Positions 10,102 to 17,839 of a stretch of 25,303 bases of DNA are shown in pieces. The notes under the pieces were generated by a model. That model was given only the letters and a program-made list of their open reading frames with translations, ran no database searches and was not told the DNA's origin. Within the stretch, counting starts at the first letter, position 1; each line of letters opens with the position of its first letter. Made by a program: the position numbers and the translations under genes. The stretch comes from Paraglomus occultum (taxonomy: Eukaryota > Glomeromycota > Glomeromycetes > Paraglomerales > Paraglomeraceae): the NCBI GenBank assembly GCA_910592205.1, contig CAJVPJ010000435.1, positions 1 through 25,303 on the forward strand, given 5' to 3'.

Positions 10102-10974
10102 TTATCTAATGGGCATATATGATGCTAAAATATCAAAGATGGTTCCTATCACTATGTTATATAACGGAACCATATCCTTTTCTGCTTGAGCTTTATACAA
10201 TACATCCGCATATTCTTTTCGATCAAGTTGTTGAAAAACAAGGGGTGGAAAACCATCACGGGCAAGAGAAAGCGCCATGAGTGAACGTCCAACACGTCCA
10301 TTACCATCGTAGAATGGATGAATATGAAGGAAGGACGAAAGCACGCGACATGTGTTCATAAGAGGATGGACTTGAAATGGTTCATGATCATCAATATTAT
10401 CGCTAGTGGGAGTCTTGTTGTAAAAATTGCACAAACCTTTCCGTCAACGCGGGTACTTCCTCTCCATACTAGGAGAGAACAGAAATTGAGCCTCGAACTT
10501 GACAAGCGGGGATTAATAAACTAAAACTTACCGGATAAATGGTCAAATGATAACCTGCTGCCTGCATTGACACGGTTCAAAACATTCCCGCTTGCTGGAT
10601 TTGGCCCCACACATTAACTCTCTCCTGTAGTGTATCTTTCAAAAGAATACGATGATTCTTCTTTATATTGTCAACGTTTATTTCTTGTTCTGACTTAGCA
10701 AGGTATTGTATATGTAATGAGTTGCAATCAGGTGGTTACGGATCTCAACAACTTCAATTTCCTTTCCAGGCTTATCAAGAAGAGATTTCGGCTCGGGTAA
10801 TTGTGCCTCCTCATGTTGCAAATCGGCAATGCTATAGTTATTGTTCCAAATAATTTGTGACTCTGCACTTCCTAGTGAATTTCTCTCTATGACGCAACTT
10901 TGATGCGAAAAACTTACAATCATACGTTGAAGTTCTTCAGCCGGAATCTCGATAGTATTTTTGATAGTAGACAT
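10102..10974 (-). pseudogene. Fic-domain protein (AMPylase family), disrupted
   Basis: Fic enzymes move AMP from ATP onto target hydroxyls. The catalytic motif HPFYDGNGRVGR is intact at 10320-10285, in the 3' exon that ends at 10102. The 5' part starts at ATG 10974 and contains SCVIER, close to the inhibitory-helix pattern [ST]xxxE[GN] but with Arg where Gly or Asn is expected, and then the EIRNHLIATHYIYN helix. Breaks: a frameshift near 10705 (the protein-like frame continues as LAKSEQEINVDNIKKNHRIL), a TGA at 10579-10577 where CGA (Arg) would fit, and a second frameshift near 10437 by one extra base. A 63-base intron (10531-10469, GTAAGT...CCTAG) separates the middle and last parts. Fic genes are numerous in arbuscular mycorrhizal fungi. 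The frame is also open for about 16 codons upstream of the chosen ATG, so the start is not certain. Confidence 0.85.
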
Positions 10975-11740
10975 CTCATCCAGAAAACCAGAATGTTTTG
11001 CGCAAAAGTCTATTGACGAGGTAAAAAAATATAATTGTCATTCCGAGCAAAAAGTCGCAAAAACATTAAGATTTACTGTTCGTACCGTAATCCTGTGCAC
11101 GCCATTCAAACGGGCGAAAATAGTTCTCCCAGACCTTCCCAGATTTAACAAGATCTAAATATTTTTTTGTTCCCGGCTTTAGTTTTGAGAAAGAGAGAGT
11201 ATAAATCTACGAGCAAAGTAAGAAGCATTATTTTCTGAACGCACGTCTGAAATATGCAGATTCAAAAGGTACCTCTGTTAATAAAGCATTTCTCTCTTTA
11301 CGCTAGCTATTGAAAAGTATGAACGGAACAGAAAATTGTTGTGAAATTGGATGCTAGTAGAACTTGCTAGGGAGGGAATCAATTGTCTACATAGCATGAT
11401 ACAGTGTGTTAAGAAAAAATAAAAGATTTAAAAAATACTCGTTATTAATAATAATTATACTACAAAATGCGATCAATTTCATATCCAGTTAGTATGTTTT
11501 CATAAGCGCAAGCTTGTTGTTTACGCACACTCTTTTTTTGTTTATACTTTCGTAAACATGGTTAACGCAAAGCTCAAAGCCCAAAGACAATTAAATATTA
11601 CTGGATCAATAGTACCAAGCAGCCAAAGAAATACACAAAATAACAAACATTATCCTTCGTACTGTTGAGAACAATAAGAGAAACAGTACCGTTGAGCACA
11701 AGCACAATACATGACGACGATATCAAATTCATACTGTTAA
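10975..11740. other. Intergenic, no gene seen
   Basis: Upstream of the Fic pseudogene. The frame at 10961-11158 on the plus strand overlaps its start and has no motif. Nothing else is supported. Confidence 0.5.
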
Positions 11741-11838
11741 AAATGTGTCATAAAATATGTATCACGACACTGGCGTGTCACATTTTGTGTCACGGCACAT
11801 GATGACGGTGTCACATTTTTTTTGTCATCACGACACGT
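11741..11838. repeat. GTGTCA/GACAC repeat cluster, copy 1
   Basis: Several short units with GTGTCA, TCACGACAC and GTGTCACGGCAC are packed together. The last, 11804-11837, consists of CGGTGTCACA, a T run and TGTCATCACGACAC; this unit recurs in the same orientation at 15841-15868 with few differences. GCACATGATGAC and GTCATCACGAC around the T run form an imperfect hairpin. It looks like an end or internal piece of a dispersed element. Confidence 0.5.
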
Positions 11839-11900
11839 AAGGAGGGTGCTAGTCTACTTAACGAAAGTTTTAAGGAAAAGTTTTTTCTATTGTCGTTTCT

Positions 11901-12075
11901 GCATGGCTGGCAGGCAGAGGGAGGCTTCCACAGCTACGGTGGGCACCTGCTTGCTGTCCGCCTTACGGTCTGATTGCCCGCTGTGGAAAAAGGAAAACCC
12001 ACACAACTACGGTGAACACCTGCTTGCTGTTCACCTTATGGTCTGCTTGTCCGTTGTGCTTGCCTCTAGCCATGC
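11901..12075. repeat. GC-rich foldback holding two tandem structured units
   Basis: Outer arms GCATGGCT (11901-11908) and AGCCATGC (12068-12075), plus AGAGG (11916-11920) with CCTCT (12063-12067), close the whole island. Inside are two units 73 bases apart. Unit A has stem TTCCACAGC/GCTGTGGAA (11926-11934 with 11980-11988) and hairpin GGTGGGC/GTCCGCC (11938-11944 with 11956-11962). Unit B has CACAAC/GTTGTG (12002-12007 with 12053-12058) and GGTGAAC/GTTCACC (12011-12017 with 12029-12035). The 11-base loop ACCTGCTTGCT is identical. Stem differences keep pairing, so the fold appears conserved. Family unknown; it could be a structured RNA or a palindromic mobile element. The open frame across 11822-12106 is taken as chance. 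Confidence 0.6.
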
Positions 12076-12139
12076 TTCTAGTTGTGCTTATTTATACGAA
12101 TACTAATTTTATGTAAATTATAGGGCATCGGGAATACTT

Positions 12140-12352
12140 TAGTGACGTTGATACGTTTTGAGGGAGGTTTTTTATCAACTGGTTTTTCTGACATATCTAA
12201 TCAAACTTATGCCCATATTGACTGTATTTTTTTATGACAACAGGAAAAAGCTTCTAGATCAGTAATGCGTGGCACTATAAAAGTTGTCGATACTGTCATC
12301 GAAAACGCTTGTTCCACCATTGAGAACGTCAATACTAAACTGGTATAAATAT
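12140..12352 (+). CDS. Candidate internal exon(s), unknown protein
   Basis: The 99 bases at 12254-12352 are framed by a good acceptor (TATGACAACAG) and donor (GTATAA) and are fully open in phase 0: EKASRSVMRGTIKVVDTVIE, then NACSTIENVNTKL. Upstream, 12124-12235 is open in a frame reading GIGNTLVTLIRFEGG and ISNQTYAHIDCIF, but its link to the exon is unclear. Composition is unlike chance AT-rich translation. No start, end or family is recognised. It may be a fragment of the gene decaying further downstream or of a separate one. Confidence 0.3.
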
Positions 12353-12575
12353 ATTGTTATATCATGGAATTAATAGACCAAAATGACTATTGTTTACCCT
12401 TATATATTATTAACTCAAGAAAACGTATAAAATAACGTCACAGTCCCGCACTATGGAAAATTTCGATCACATGAATTTCTCTGTCCGGCACATGAGCGTT
12501 ATTATTGTCTCATATTAATACAAACATGCAAGTAAAGTTTTTCATTGGTTTTCTTTAAATCTGGTAACATAGCAC

Positions 12576-12767
12576 TGCTTAGGGGTTCCGCTTCCACCCG
12601 GTTACTCGGGTGTCGAATTGAAAACCTGGAAGTCGCTTTATGAGCGCGTTCCTAAATCAGTGTCAAAGTTTCGTTTTGCTCATATGCGAACATGCTTAGG
12701 GGTTCCGCTTCCACCAATTTTTTGGTGTTGAATTAAAAACCCGGAAGTTTTCTACGTTCCTAAATCA
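12576..12767. repeat. Two tandem structured units with covarying stems
   Basis: Copies at 12576-12659 and 12693-12767 share TGCTTAGGGGTTCCGCTTCC at the start, a TGAATT/CGAATT core with AAAACC and GGAAGT, and CGTTCCTAAATCA at the end. Each folds alike: an outer stem TTAGG/CCTAA extended by G-T pairs, a middle stem CTTC/GAAG, and a tip hairpin. The tip is CACCCG/CGGGTG in copy 1 (12595-12600 with 12607-12612) and CACCAA/TTGGTG in copy 2 (12712-12717 with 12722-12727). Two adjacent pairs change on both sides and stay paired. The bulge between tip and middle stem is 16 bases in both. No tRNA, snoRNA or known ribozyme pattern was matched. Confidence 0.65.
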
Positions 12768-12779
12768 TGAAGAAGCTTC

Positions 12780-13180
12780 ACGTTCCTACTTTGTATGAAA
12801 TTTCATTGCATATTCTGATCATGATATAGTATGACTAACCTATTTATTTTATTTATTTCTATGAACTTTAATACTCGAGTGAAGGAAATTAATGTAAGAG
12901 TTATCGCTATTAAGTGAAGTAATTTGTTATTATATTAGTCGTAGGCAAAATATAGAAAATTATGCAGAACAGATTTGTCCATTACTCATTCGAAAATGCA
13001 ACAAAATCGAACGATTATAAGCAGGATTGTTTTTATCACACTGATGAAATTGTTTGGTATATAAGTGATGCCAGATAATTACTTTATTCTAAATTCTCTG
13101 AATTTGTACATGCAAATAGCAACGTCACACGCGCACTACCCTCAAAACTGCCAGTTCTGAAATACTAGATTATCAAAACA
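12780..13180. other. Intergenic, no gene seen
   Basis: AT-rich sequence between the structured repeats and the first exon of the next gene. Upstream exons or the promoter of that gene could lie here, but none can be shown. Confidence 0.5.
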
Positions 13181-13184
13181 ATTA

Positions 13185-14456
13185 ATGCAGGATGGTGTAT
13201 TAACTGAAGATGATGAAGCTCCGGTATAAAATTGTTTACCTTGAATTTCTTCTTGAGTTTAATTTTTTAACGATTTTATTATACCGACAGCACAAAGAAT
13301 CAACAATGGCAGCCAAGAAAAGTGAAGAACCACGAGGGGAGGGTGCCATAGTTGGAGCGAATTTGTGTTAAGTACATATTCCGAACATAATCTACCTAAA
13401 GATTGGGAAAGTTTTATACAAGAATTCTTCAAGGTATGTCATAATCATGGGAAAGGTGAAATGCTTTTAGTTTGATTATTTTTATTTATTTTGTCTGATG
13501 ATGGTAAAATAAGCCAAAGGTTAGTCTAGAAGAATGGATAAACGACTGGCGTGAACTCCATAATCAAAAAATCAACGGAAACAAACTTGGCAGATGCAAT
13601 CTACATATACTTGCACCATATTATGTTTTCCTTATTTTATTGTCTTTATCGTTGTAAGTGAAACGTTTATAATTATTGAGTTTTTTTTTAGTATTGAAGC
13701 CTTTGAAGCGCCTTATAACATATTGAAGTCAGGGGACTTACAAGAAAATCAATATAATGCTCAGTTCGTTAGTCCTATATTGAAGAATACACTAAAGACT
13801 TGCATTTATTAAGTTTACGAAATTACACGTTATAATCTTGAAGTGCCAGTAAAAGATCGTCGTAACGCAAACATCAATCCAATCATTGATACAGTCTTAG
13901 AGGCGAAATGTGCAGATGGGCTTGCTCGTCTTTGGCCAAGTCATGAAGAAGTATTTTTATATAAACAAACAAGACCCCCAAACTTCGATGATATGATGCA
14001 ACTTTACATTCATGATTATAAGCTGATTAGAACAATGAGAGATGTGCCGAACCAAAGAATAATCCTTCAACTTAAAGACGGCATATATGATCACAAAAAT
14101 CTTGCAAGTTTCAGCGCTTTCGGTCATCGCACTGAAGTATCTTTATATCAGAAATCATATTATCTTCGCGAATATGGAACTTTCAAGATCCCCACAGCCT
14201 GGCAAAATTTCCCTGTTTTGTCCGAAGCAATCATATCATGTCTTAAGTTCTTTGTGAGTACATAATAGTGTTTCATTCACTTATTCACCGCCCTTTACTA
14301 ATGCCGGTTTACGATCAGACCTTTATGAGAGAAAATATCGAAGTGGAAAGAGCATATGTTGAACAAAAGCAAAAGTTGCTGACCAAACGATGGGTACATA
14401 CAATAAAGCAGAACCAATCATCACCAGGCCGACCAAAAAAACAGAAGTCGAAATGA
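13185..14456 (+). pseudogene. Unknown multi-exon protein with AT-hook-like tail, probably decayed
   Basis: Exons: about 13185-13223 (DGVLTEDDEAP), 13291-13433, 13514-13653, 13692-14253 and 14319-14456, with GT-AG introns between them (65 bases for the last). Coding-like pieces include FVLSTYSEHNLPKDWESFIQ, PKVSLEEWINDWRELHNQ, IEAFEAPYNILKSGDLQENQ and the long fourth exon with AKCADGLARLWPSHEEVFLY and LREYGTFKIPTAWQNFPVLS. The last exon ends SSPGRPKKQKSK, an AT-hook-like minor-groove motif, so a DNA-linked role is possible. Breaks: a frameshift in exon 2 near 13350, a TAA at 13810-13812 inside an otherwise continuous frame, and an intron of only 38 bases (13654-13691), which may be too short to splice. 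I do not recognise the family; it looks lineage-specific. Confidence 0.6.
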
Positions 14457-14461
14457 ATAAA
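14456..14461 (+). terminator. Polyadenylation signal AATAAA
   Basis: AATAAA overlaps the TGA that ends the last exon of the preceding gene. It fits a compact fungal 3' end. Confidence 0.4.
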
Positions 14462-14609
14462 TGTTTACTTGAAGTACAGAAGTAGGTCAAAAACAGAATG
14501 TACACGCGATTTTTTTATGTACCTGTATATGGAATATAATATAACACGAGCATAAATGTGATAGGGCAGAAACTAACCCTATTTATCCAATTTTAAGGCG
14601 TATCCCAAT

Positions 14610-15171
14610 CTAATCTAATTGCGAGGGGATCTTTAGTAAGATAGTCAAGTTTGGACACGAATCGGCGATTTTGCTTAAAGATTTATCAGAGTTTAAAAGA
14701 TTTTGGTTTATAATTTTACGCGGTATTCTATCATCAATATAGATAAATTTACCTTTTTAGTGATATGAATATCAAATTGAAATGTTTTAGGTTAGGCCAC
14801 ATTTTCAAAGAATTCATAAGAAAAACCGTTACAGTCATTAAGAATGAGACATTGTAATCTGGGAGTTTCGCAAGCAATCTTGATTAAAGTTCTATCTGAA
14901 GTTTTACATTCATGAAGAACGTGTTGCAATAGCTTAGAACAGTAAAGAGGTTTTTGATTTCCACGCATAACTTTCTTGAATTTTCGAATTGCACTAGATT
15001 TCTTTTATCAAACTCCGCACAACGCCAGATAATCGACCCCACACATGATACCAAAATTTGTTGATGAATAAGGTCGGATATAGTGCTCTATTTTTCAGAA
15101 AAATTCGGTTAATATTTCGGGTAAGTTTAGCGGATGCGATTTAGCAACAAAGTGACTATATAAACTGCCAT
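14610..15171 (-). pseudogene. F-box / leucine-rich-repeat protein relic
   Basis: Minus-strand pieces in three frames line up as an F-box protein, the substrate-binding part of SCF ubiquitin ligases. The N-terminal F-box start is HPLNLPEILTEFF (about 15137-15098), followed by a TGA. Next comes SDLIHQQILVSCVGSIIWRC in another frame (about 15075-15015). Then a 60-codon open stretch around 14980-14795 contains LLQHVLHECKTSDRTLIKIA and CETPRLQCLILNDCNGFSYE, a leucine-rich-repeat pattern, and ends at TAA 14794-14792. A further repeat-like piece SLSKIADSCPNLTIL lies at 14681-14637. F-box/LRR genes form large families in these fungi. The breaks make function unlikely. Family call is from motifs; frames were joined by eye. 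Confidence 0.6.
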
Positions 15172-15233
15172 GGCCGTAATATTATGAAATAGCTAACCCC
15201 TTTATAACGTCAACAATTGACGTCATATATTAC

Positions 15234-15258
15234 TTTATTAATGCATTATTACTTTATT
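15234..15258 (-). terminator. Two AATAAA polyadenylation signals
   Basis: AATAAA at 15258-15253 overlaps the stop of the small ORF upstream on the minus strand. A second copy sits at 15239-15234. The pair supports a real 3' end here. Confidence 0.45.
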
Positions 15259-15448
15259 TAGTATCACTGATAAATTCAACTTCATAAACACCCTCGGGTA
15301 AAACTATAGCTGGTTCATTCCCCCTCCCAGCACCTTTCTTCCATATTAAATTGTCTTCTGTACCATTGAGAATCATTAGATAGTCCACAGGTTTAAAGGA
15401 GTTCATTATAATATCACATCGCGAAGTAACCGTTGTGCGAGTAATCAT
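15254..15448 (-). CDS. Small hypothetical protein, 64 residues
   Basis: ATG-to-TAA frame. The protein is mixed and well balanced: NSFKPVDYLMILNGTEDNLI, a basic-Gly linker KKGAGRGNE, and PAIVLPEGVYEVEFISDTK at the end. No signal peptide, membrane segment or known domain is seen. Two AATAAA signals follow at once. It may be a small intact gene or the last exon of the nuclease-like relic that lies just upstream on the same strand (15590-15830). The ATG is the first available in frame, but a 3' splice site (CCAAG) about 12 bases upstream could make it an exon. Function unknown. Confidence 0.4.
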   Translation of the reverse strand: MITRTTVTSRCDIIMNSFKPVDYLMILNGTEDNLIWKKGAGRGNEPAIVLPEGVYEVEFISDTK

Positions 15449-15589
15449 TGCGCGATTAATCTTGGCTTAACCATAATAATAAGACGAGTTATAATCATAA
15501 CCGACAACAAATAAATACTGAAGTATGAGCTATGACAACAAATAATACGACAATTGTTACGTGACGATTCGTAAATCATTTTGCATTGT

Positions 15590-15830
15590 TTTTAAGCATC
15601 CAATGAATAAGAGCCCCTTTATATGATGAAACCCTTATTCATGGCAGTTTTGCGAATATATTCTTTATATGATGAATAACCTTTTCTTGCAATTTGCTTT
15701 TTACATATGGCAATAAATCAGTATCATATGGTATTAAATAAGATCTATGCCTTCTCTTTCGCATATCTCTCGCTTACGTGCCTCATCATCAGGTGATATA
15801 CTTAGCATACATATTTGGTAGCATTAACAT
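15590..15830 (-). pseudogene. Relic resembling the end of an endonuclease-like domain
   Basis: Minus-strand pieces read LPNMYAKYIT, then SPDDEARKREICEREGIDLI, then PYDTDLLPYVKSKLQEKVIH with HIKNIFAKLP, separated by two frameshifts (near 15790 and 15732). A TGA at about 15640 is followed by SYKGALIHWMLKNNAK in the same frame. The pattern D-x2-K-x2-x-C-x3-G-I-x-L-I-x-P-Y then a helix ending 'YvksKL' resembles the last strand and helix of Vsr/zinc-ribbon-type endonuclease-like proteins, where the peptide precedes an amphipathic helix. The catalytic part would lie upstream, but the GTGTC repeat at 15841 starts there instead, so the gene seems cut off. Family call is tentative; the coding relic itself is more certain. 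Confidence 0.4.
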
Positions 15831-15840
15831 AACCAGATAT

Positions 15841-15868
15841 CGGTGTCAGATTTTTGTCGTCACGACAC
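15841..15868. repeat. GTGTCA/GACAC repeat, copy 2
   Basis: CGGTGTCAGATTTTT followed by GTCGTCACGACAC matches the unit at 11804-11837 in the same orientation, differing by a shorter T run and two bases. It sits at the broken end of the nuclease-like relic. Confidence 0.55.
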
Positions 15869-15891
15869 ATTTTGGGTAGTTATAGTCCGAA

Positions 15892-15921
15892 ATAATTATA
15901 GTCTATATAGACTATAATTAT
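15892..15921. repeat. Perfect 30-base palindrome
   Basis: ATAATTATAGTCTAT is followed directly by its exact reverse complement, without a spacer, 23 bases after the GTGTC repeat copy 2. It could extrude a cruciform or mark an element end. Confidence 0.85.
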
Positions 15922-15949
15922 ACCACTACAGGTTATGCATGTTCAGACA

Positions 15950-17230
15950 AGTTCGAACAGAACTCTTGAGCGCTCTTGTTCAATAAATTATTTCCTGATA
16001 ATCGAAGTTTGCAGATTATAATAACTCAATGCTGTTACAGCACAAACGAGGGTATCTCGTTTTACAACACCGAAATTAACAAGGTAAATGTTCTTATTTG
16101 CTGAGCAATAGTTGCTTGTCGTCTGTCGTAAAGGACAATAGACTCGCTGAACACTATACTTTATTTACCGTGTCTTACGATCTTGCGCGATACTGTCATT
16201 CTCGAGTTGTGCCTGATTACTTTATTCCTGGGTTGTCAACAGTATGCTCAAGCATCAGTGACATTGAAACAGCTGATTCAAGTCCACTTAACACAGTAAC
16301 CTTTCTTGATGTCAGTACGATCGTAACTTATTCGACGTGATCAGGAATCCCCCCCCCTCCTCTGAAATCAAAGATGAAGAAACGGATGAGGAATTTACGA
16401 ATCAGACAGCAAGAGGTATGCCATTGCGTAAAACATTAGGCATGCACGGAACCCTTTCGCGTCCGCATTGTTACCCCCATCTCATCGCGCGAACAACACA
16501 TCGCCTTACATGGCAGATCTGATCCAAACTTTATCGGCATAATTGACACTCTTAGAACAGACTTTGTTCAAAATTTGTATGAAATGTATTATGGATCTTT
16601 TCTCGAAATACGTACAACTGGTCAGACGGATACGCGTTTTGCTTATGCCTGTGCATTTGGACTATATCATTTCTGAAATACTAAAGAATGCTTGCAGAAC
16701 TACGGTAGAGTTGAGCCAAAGGTAGGAGGGATCTGCCATCGATATTCGACTACTGCCAACAAGAGAACTGTTCGGGGAACGTATTGATACCTGTCATCGC
16801 TATGACCATTTTGGTGAGCGGGCTGATCGCTGGTAGTGAGTTTAAGAATGCTCAGCTTTTGTGTGTAATACGTCATTATCGTAGGTTGTCCTTGACACCG
16901 ATTACTTTGGTGGAGTCAATGAATCTTGTATCATTGAATGATCACGGATGCGACGAGTTTGCGAAATTAAAGCAGACTGGAACAAACGGAAAGAAACGAA
17001 AACCGGCACGAGTTCGCTTGTATTTATTCACAGGATATAAGCTGTGACCAAAAGTCACGCTAACGAGAAATAGAATGCGATTAATCCAGTTGCTAAAAAC
17101 TTGTAGCGAGCCTACGAAACCACCATATACCGGCTTATGAAGCAAATTGTTTAGAAAACGCCATTTGTAAACTCACTACTTATAATCCAAATACGAAAAC
17201 ATCAAACTTTTATTGAATGATAGTCACTGT
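15950..17230 (+). pseudogene. GC-raised island of broken coding frames, unknown family
   Basis: This stretch has visibly higher GC than its flanks. Several plus-strand frames are open for 40-80 codons. They include 16098-16340 (YDLARYCHSRVVPDYFIPGL), a part around 16350-16440 (EIKDEETDEEFTNQTARGMP) after a nine-C run at 16348, and 16504-16674 (DPNFIGIIDTLRTDFVQNLY and TGQTDTRFAYACAFGLYHF). After 16674 the same frame meets stops about as often as chance predicts. I recognise no domain. It may be a decayed transposable element or gene. The stops in the last frame are TGA or TAA, compatible with C-to-T change at CGA/CAA, but their number alone proves nothing. Confidence 0.35.
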
Positions 17231-17640
17231 TTACTACTACGTTATTAGTGGCTTGAAGCGTTCGTGTCCACCTTCAAAAACGTCACCTGTCATTAAAAAA
17301 GTAAAAAAATAATGAATACTTTCTATCTGTTAAACAGTGACCCAGTTTCAGCTTTCCTTTCTTTTTTATTAGTCAGATAGGTACTGGCATAGCTTCCTCA
17401 GCAAGGAAGCAAACTTTCAAATTTCACCATGGTCGATAAGACGGGGAAAGAATTCAAATCCTCATTCTAGTCTATTATCTAATAAAAGATTGAAGACACG
17501 GACTCACCTTAAAGTTTGTTGGAAACGCATAACGGAAAGAAAAAGTTTACTTTGTTGAAGGAAAAAAAATTTTTTTTTGAACTGATTGGTTGAATATTTA
17601 CTTCTTACGTCACCATGATTCAGACTAATCGCCTCTCATT

Positions 17641-17830
17641 TTTGAAATACATATTCTTGAAGCTCCAACGGCGTTTACGTATAGTTTGATCAAAGAAGAT
17701 ATTTTAAATACTTGTTGAAGGCGCCGTGGATCGTATTAAATGGAGAGGCATTAGGAATGGAAAAGAAGGAATATCATTAAGCTTACGGGAAATATCAAAT
17801 CGAGTGGAATACATTTGTAAAAAAAATTAA
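17641..17830 (+). pseudogene. Two-frame coding relic, unknown protein
   Basis: From 17641 one frame reads FEIHILEAPTAFTYSLIKED and ILNTC before TGA at 17716. From 17714 the next frame reads VEGAVDRIKWRGIRNGKEGI and SLSLREISNRVEYICKKN to TAA at 17828. Both halves look coding and the switch is by one base, so a single frameshift in a formerly continuous exon is likely. No family recognised. No start codon or splice site defines its limits. Confidence 0.4.
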
Positions 17831-17839
17831 TTAAGTAAT

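Noticed and set aside
11741-11838. CRISPR-like or regularly spaced repeats
   Set aside because: Units are irregular in length and spacing and partly inverted; nothing resembles spacers.
11822-12106. 94-residue plus-strand ORF
   Set aside because: It crosses the structured tandem units. Differences between the units follow base-pairing, not codon positions.
12576-12767. tRNA or known ribozyme
   Set aside because: No T-arm GTTCGANNC in the right place, no cloverleaf, and no hammerhead, twister or HDV core could be matched by eye.
14323-14505. 60-residue minus-strand ORF
   Set aside because: Antisense to the last exon of the AT-hook-tailed gene.
16508-17217. One long frame broken only by TGA and TAA, suggesting C-to-T mutation or an alternative genetic code
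   Set aside because: About 13 stops in 236 codons is near the chance rate at this base composition, and reading TGA as Trp gives implausibly clustered Trp.
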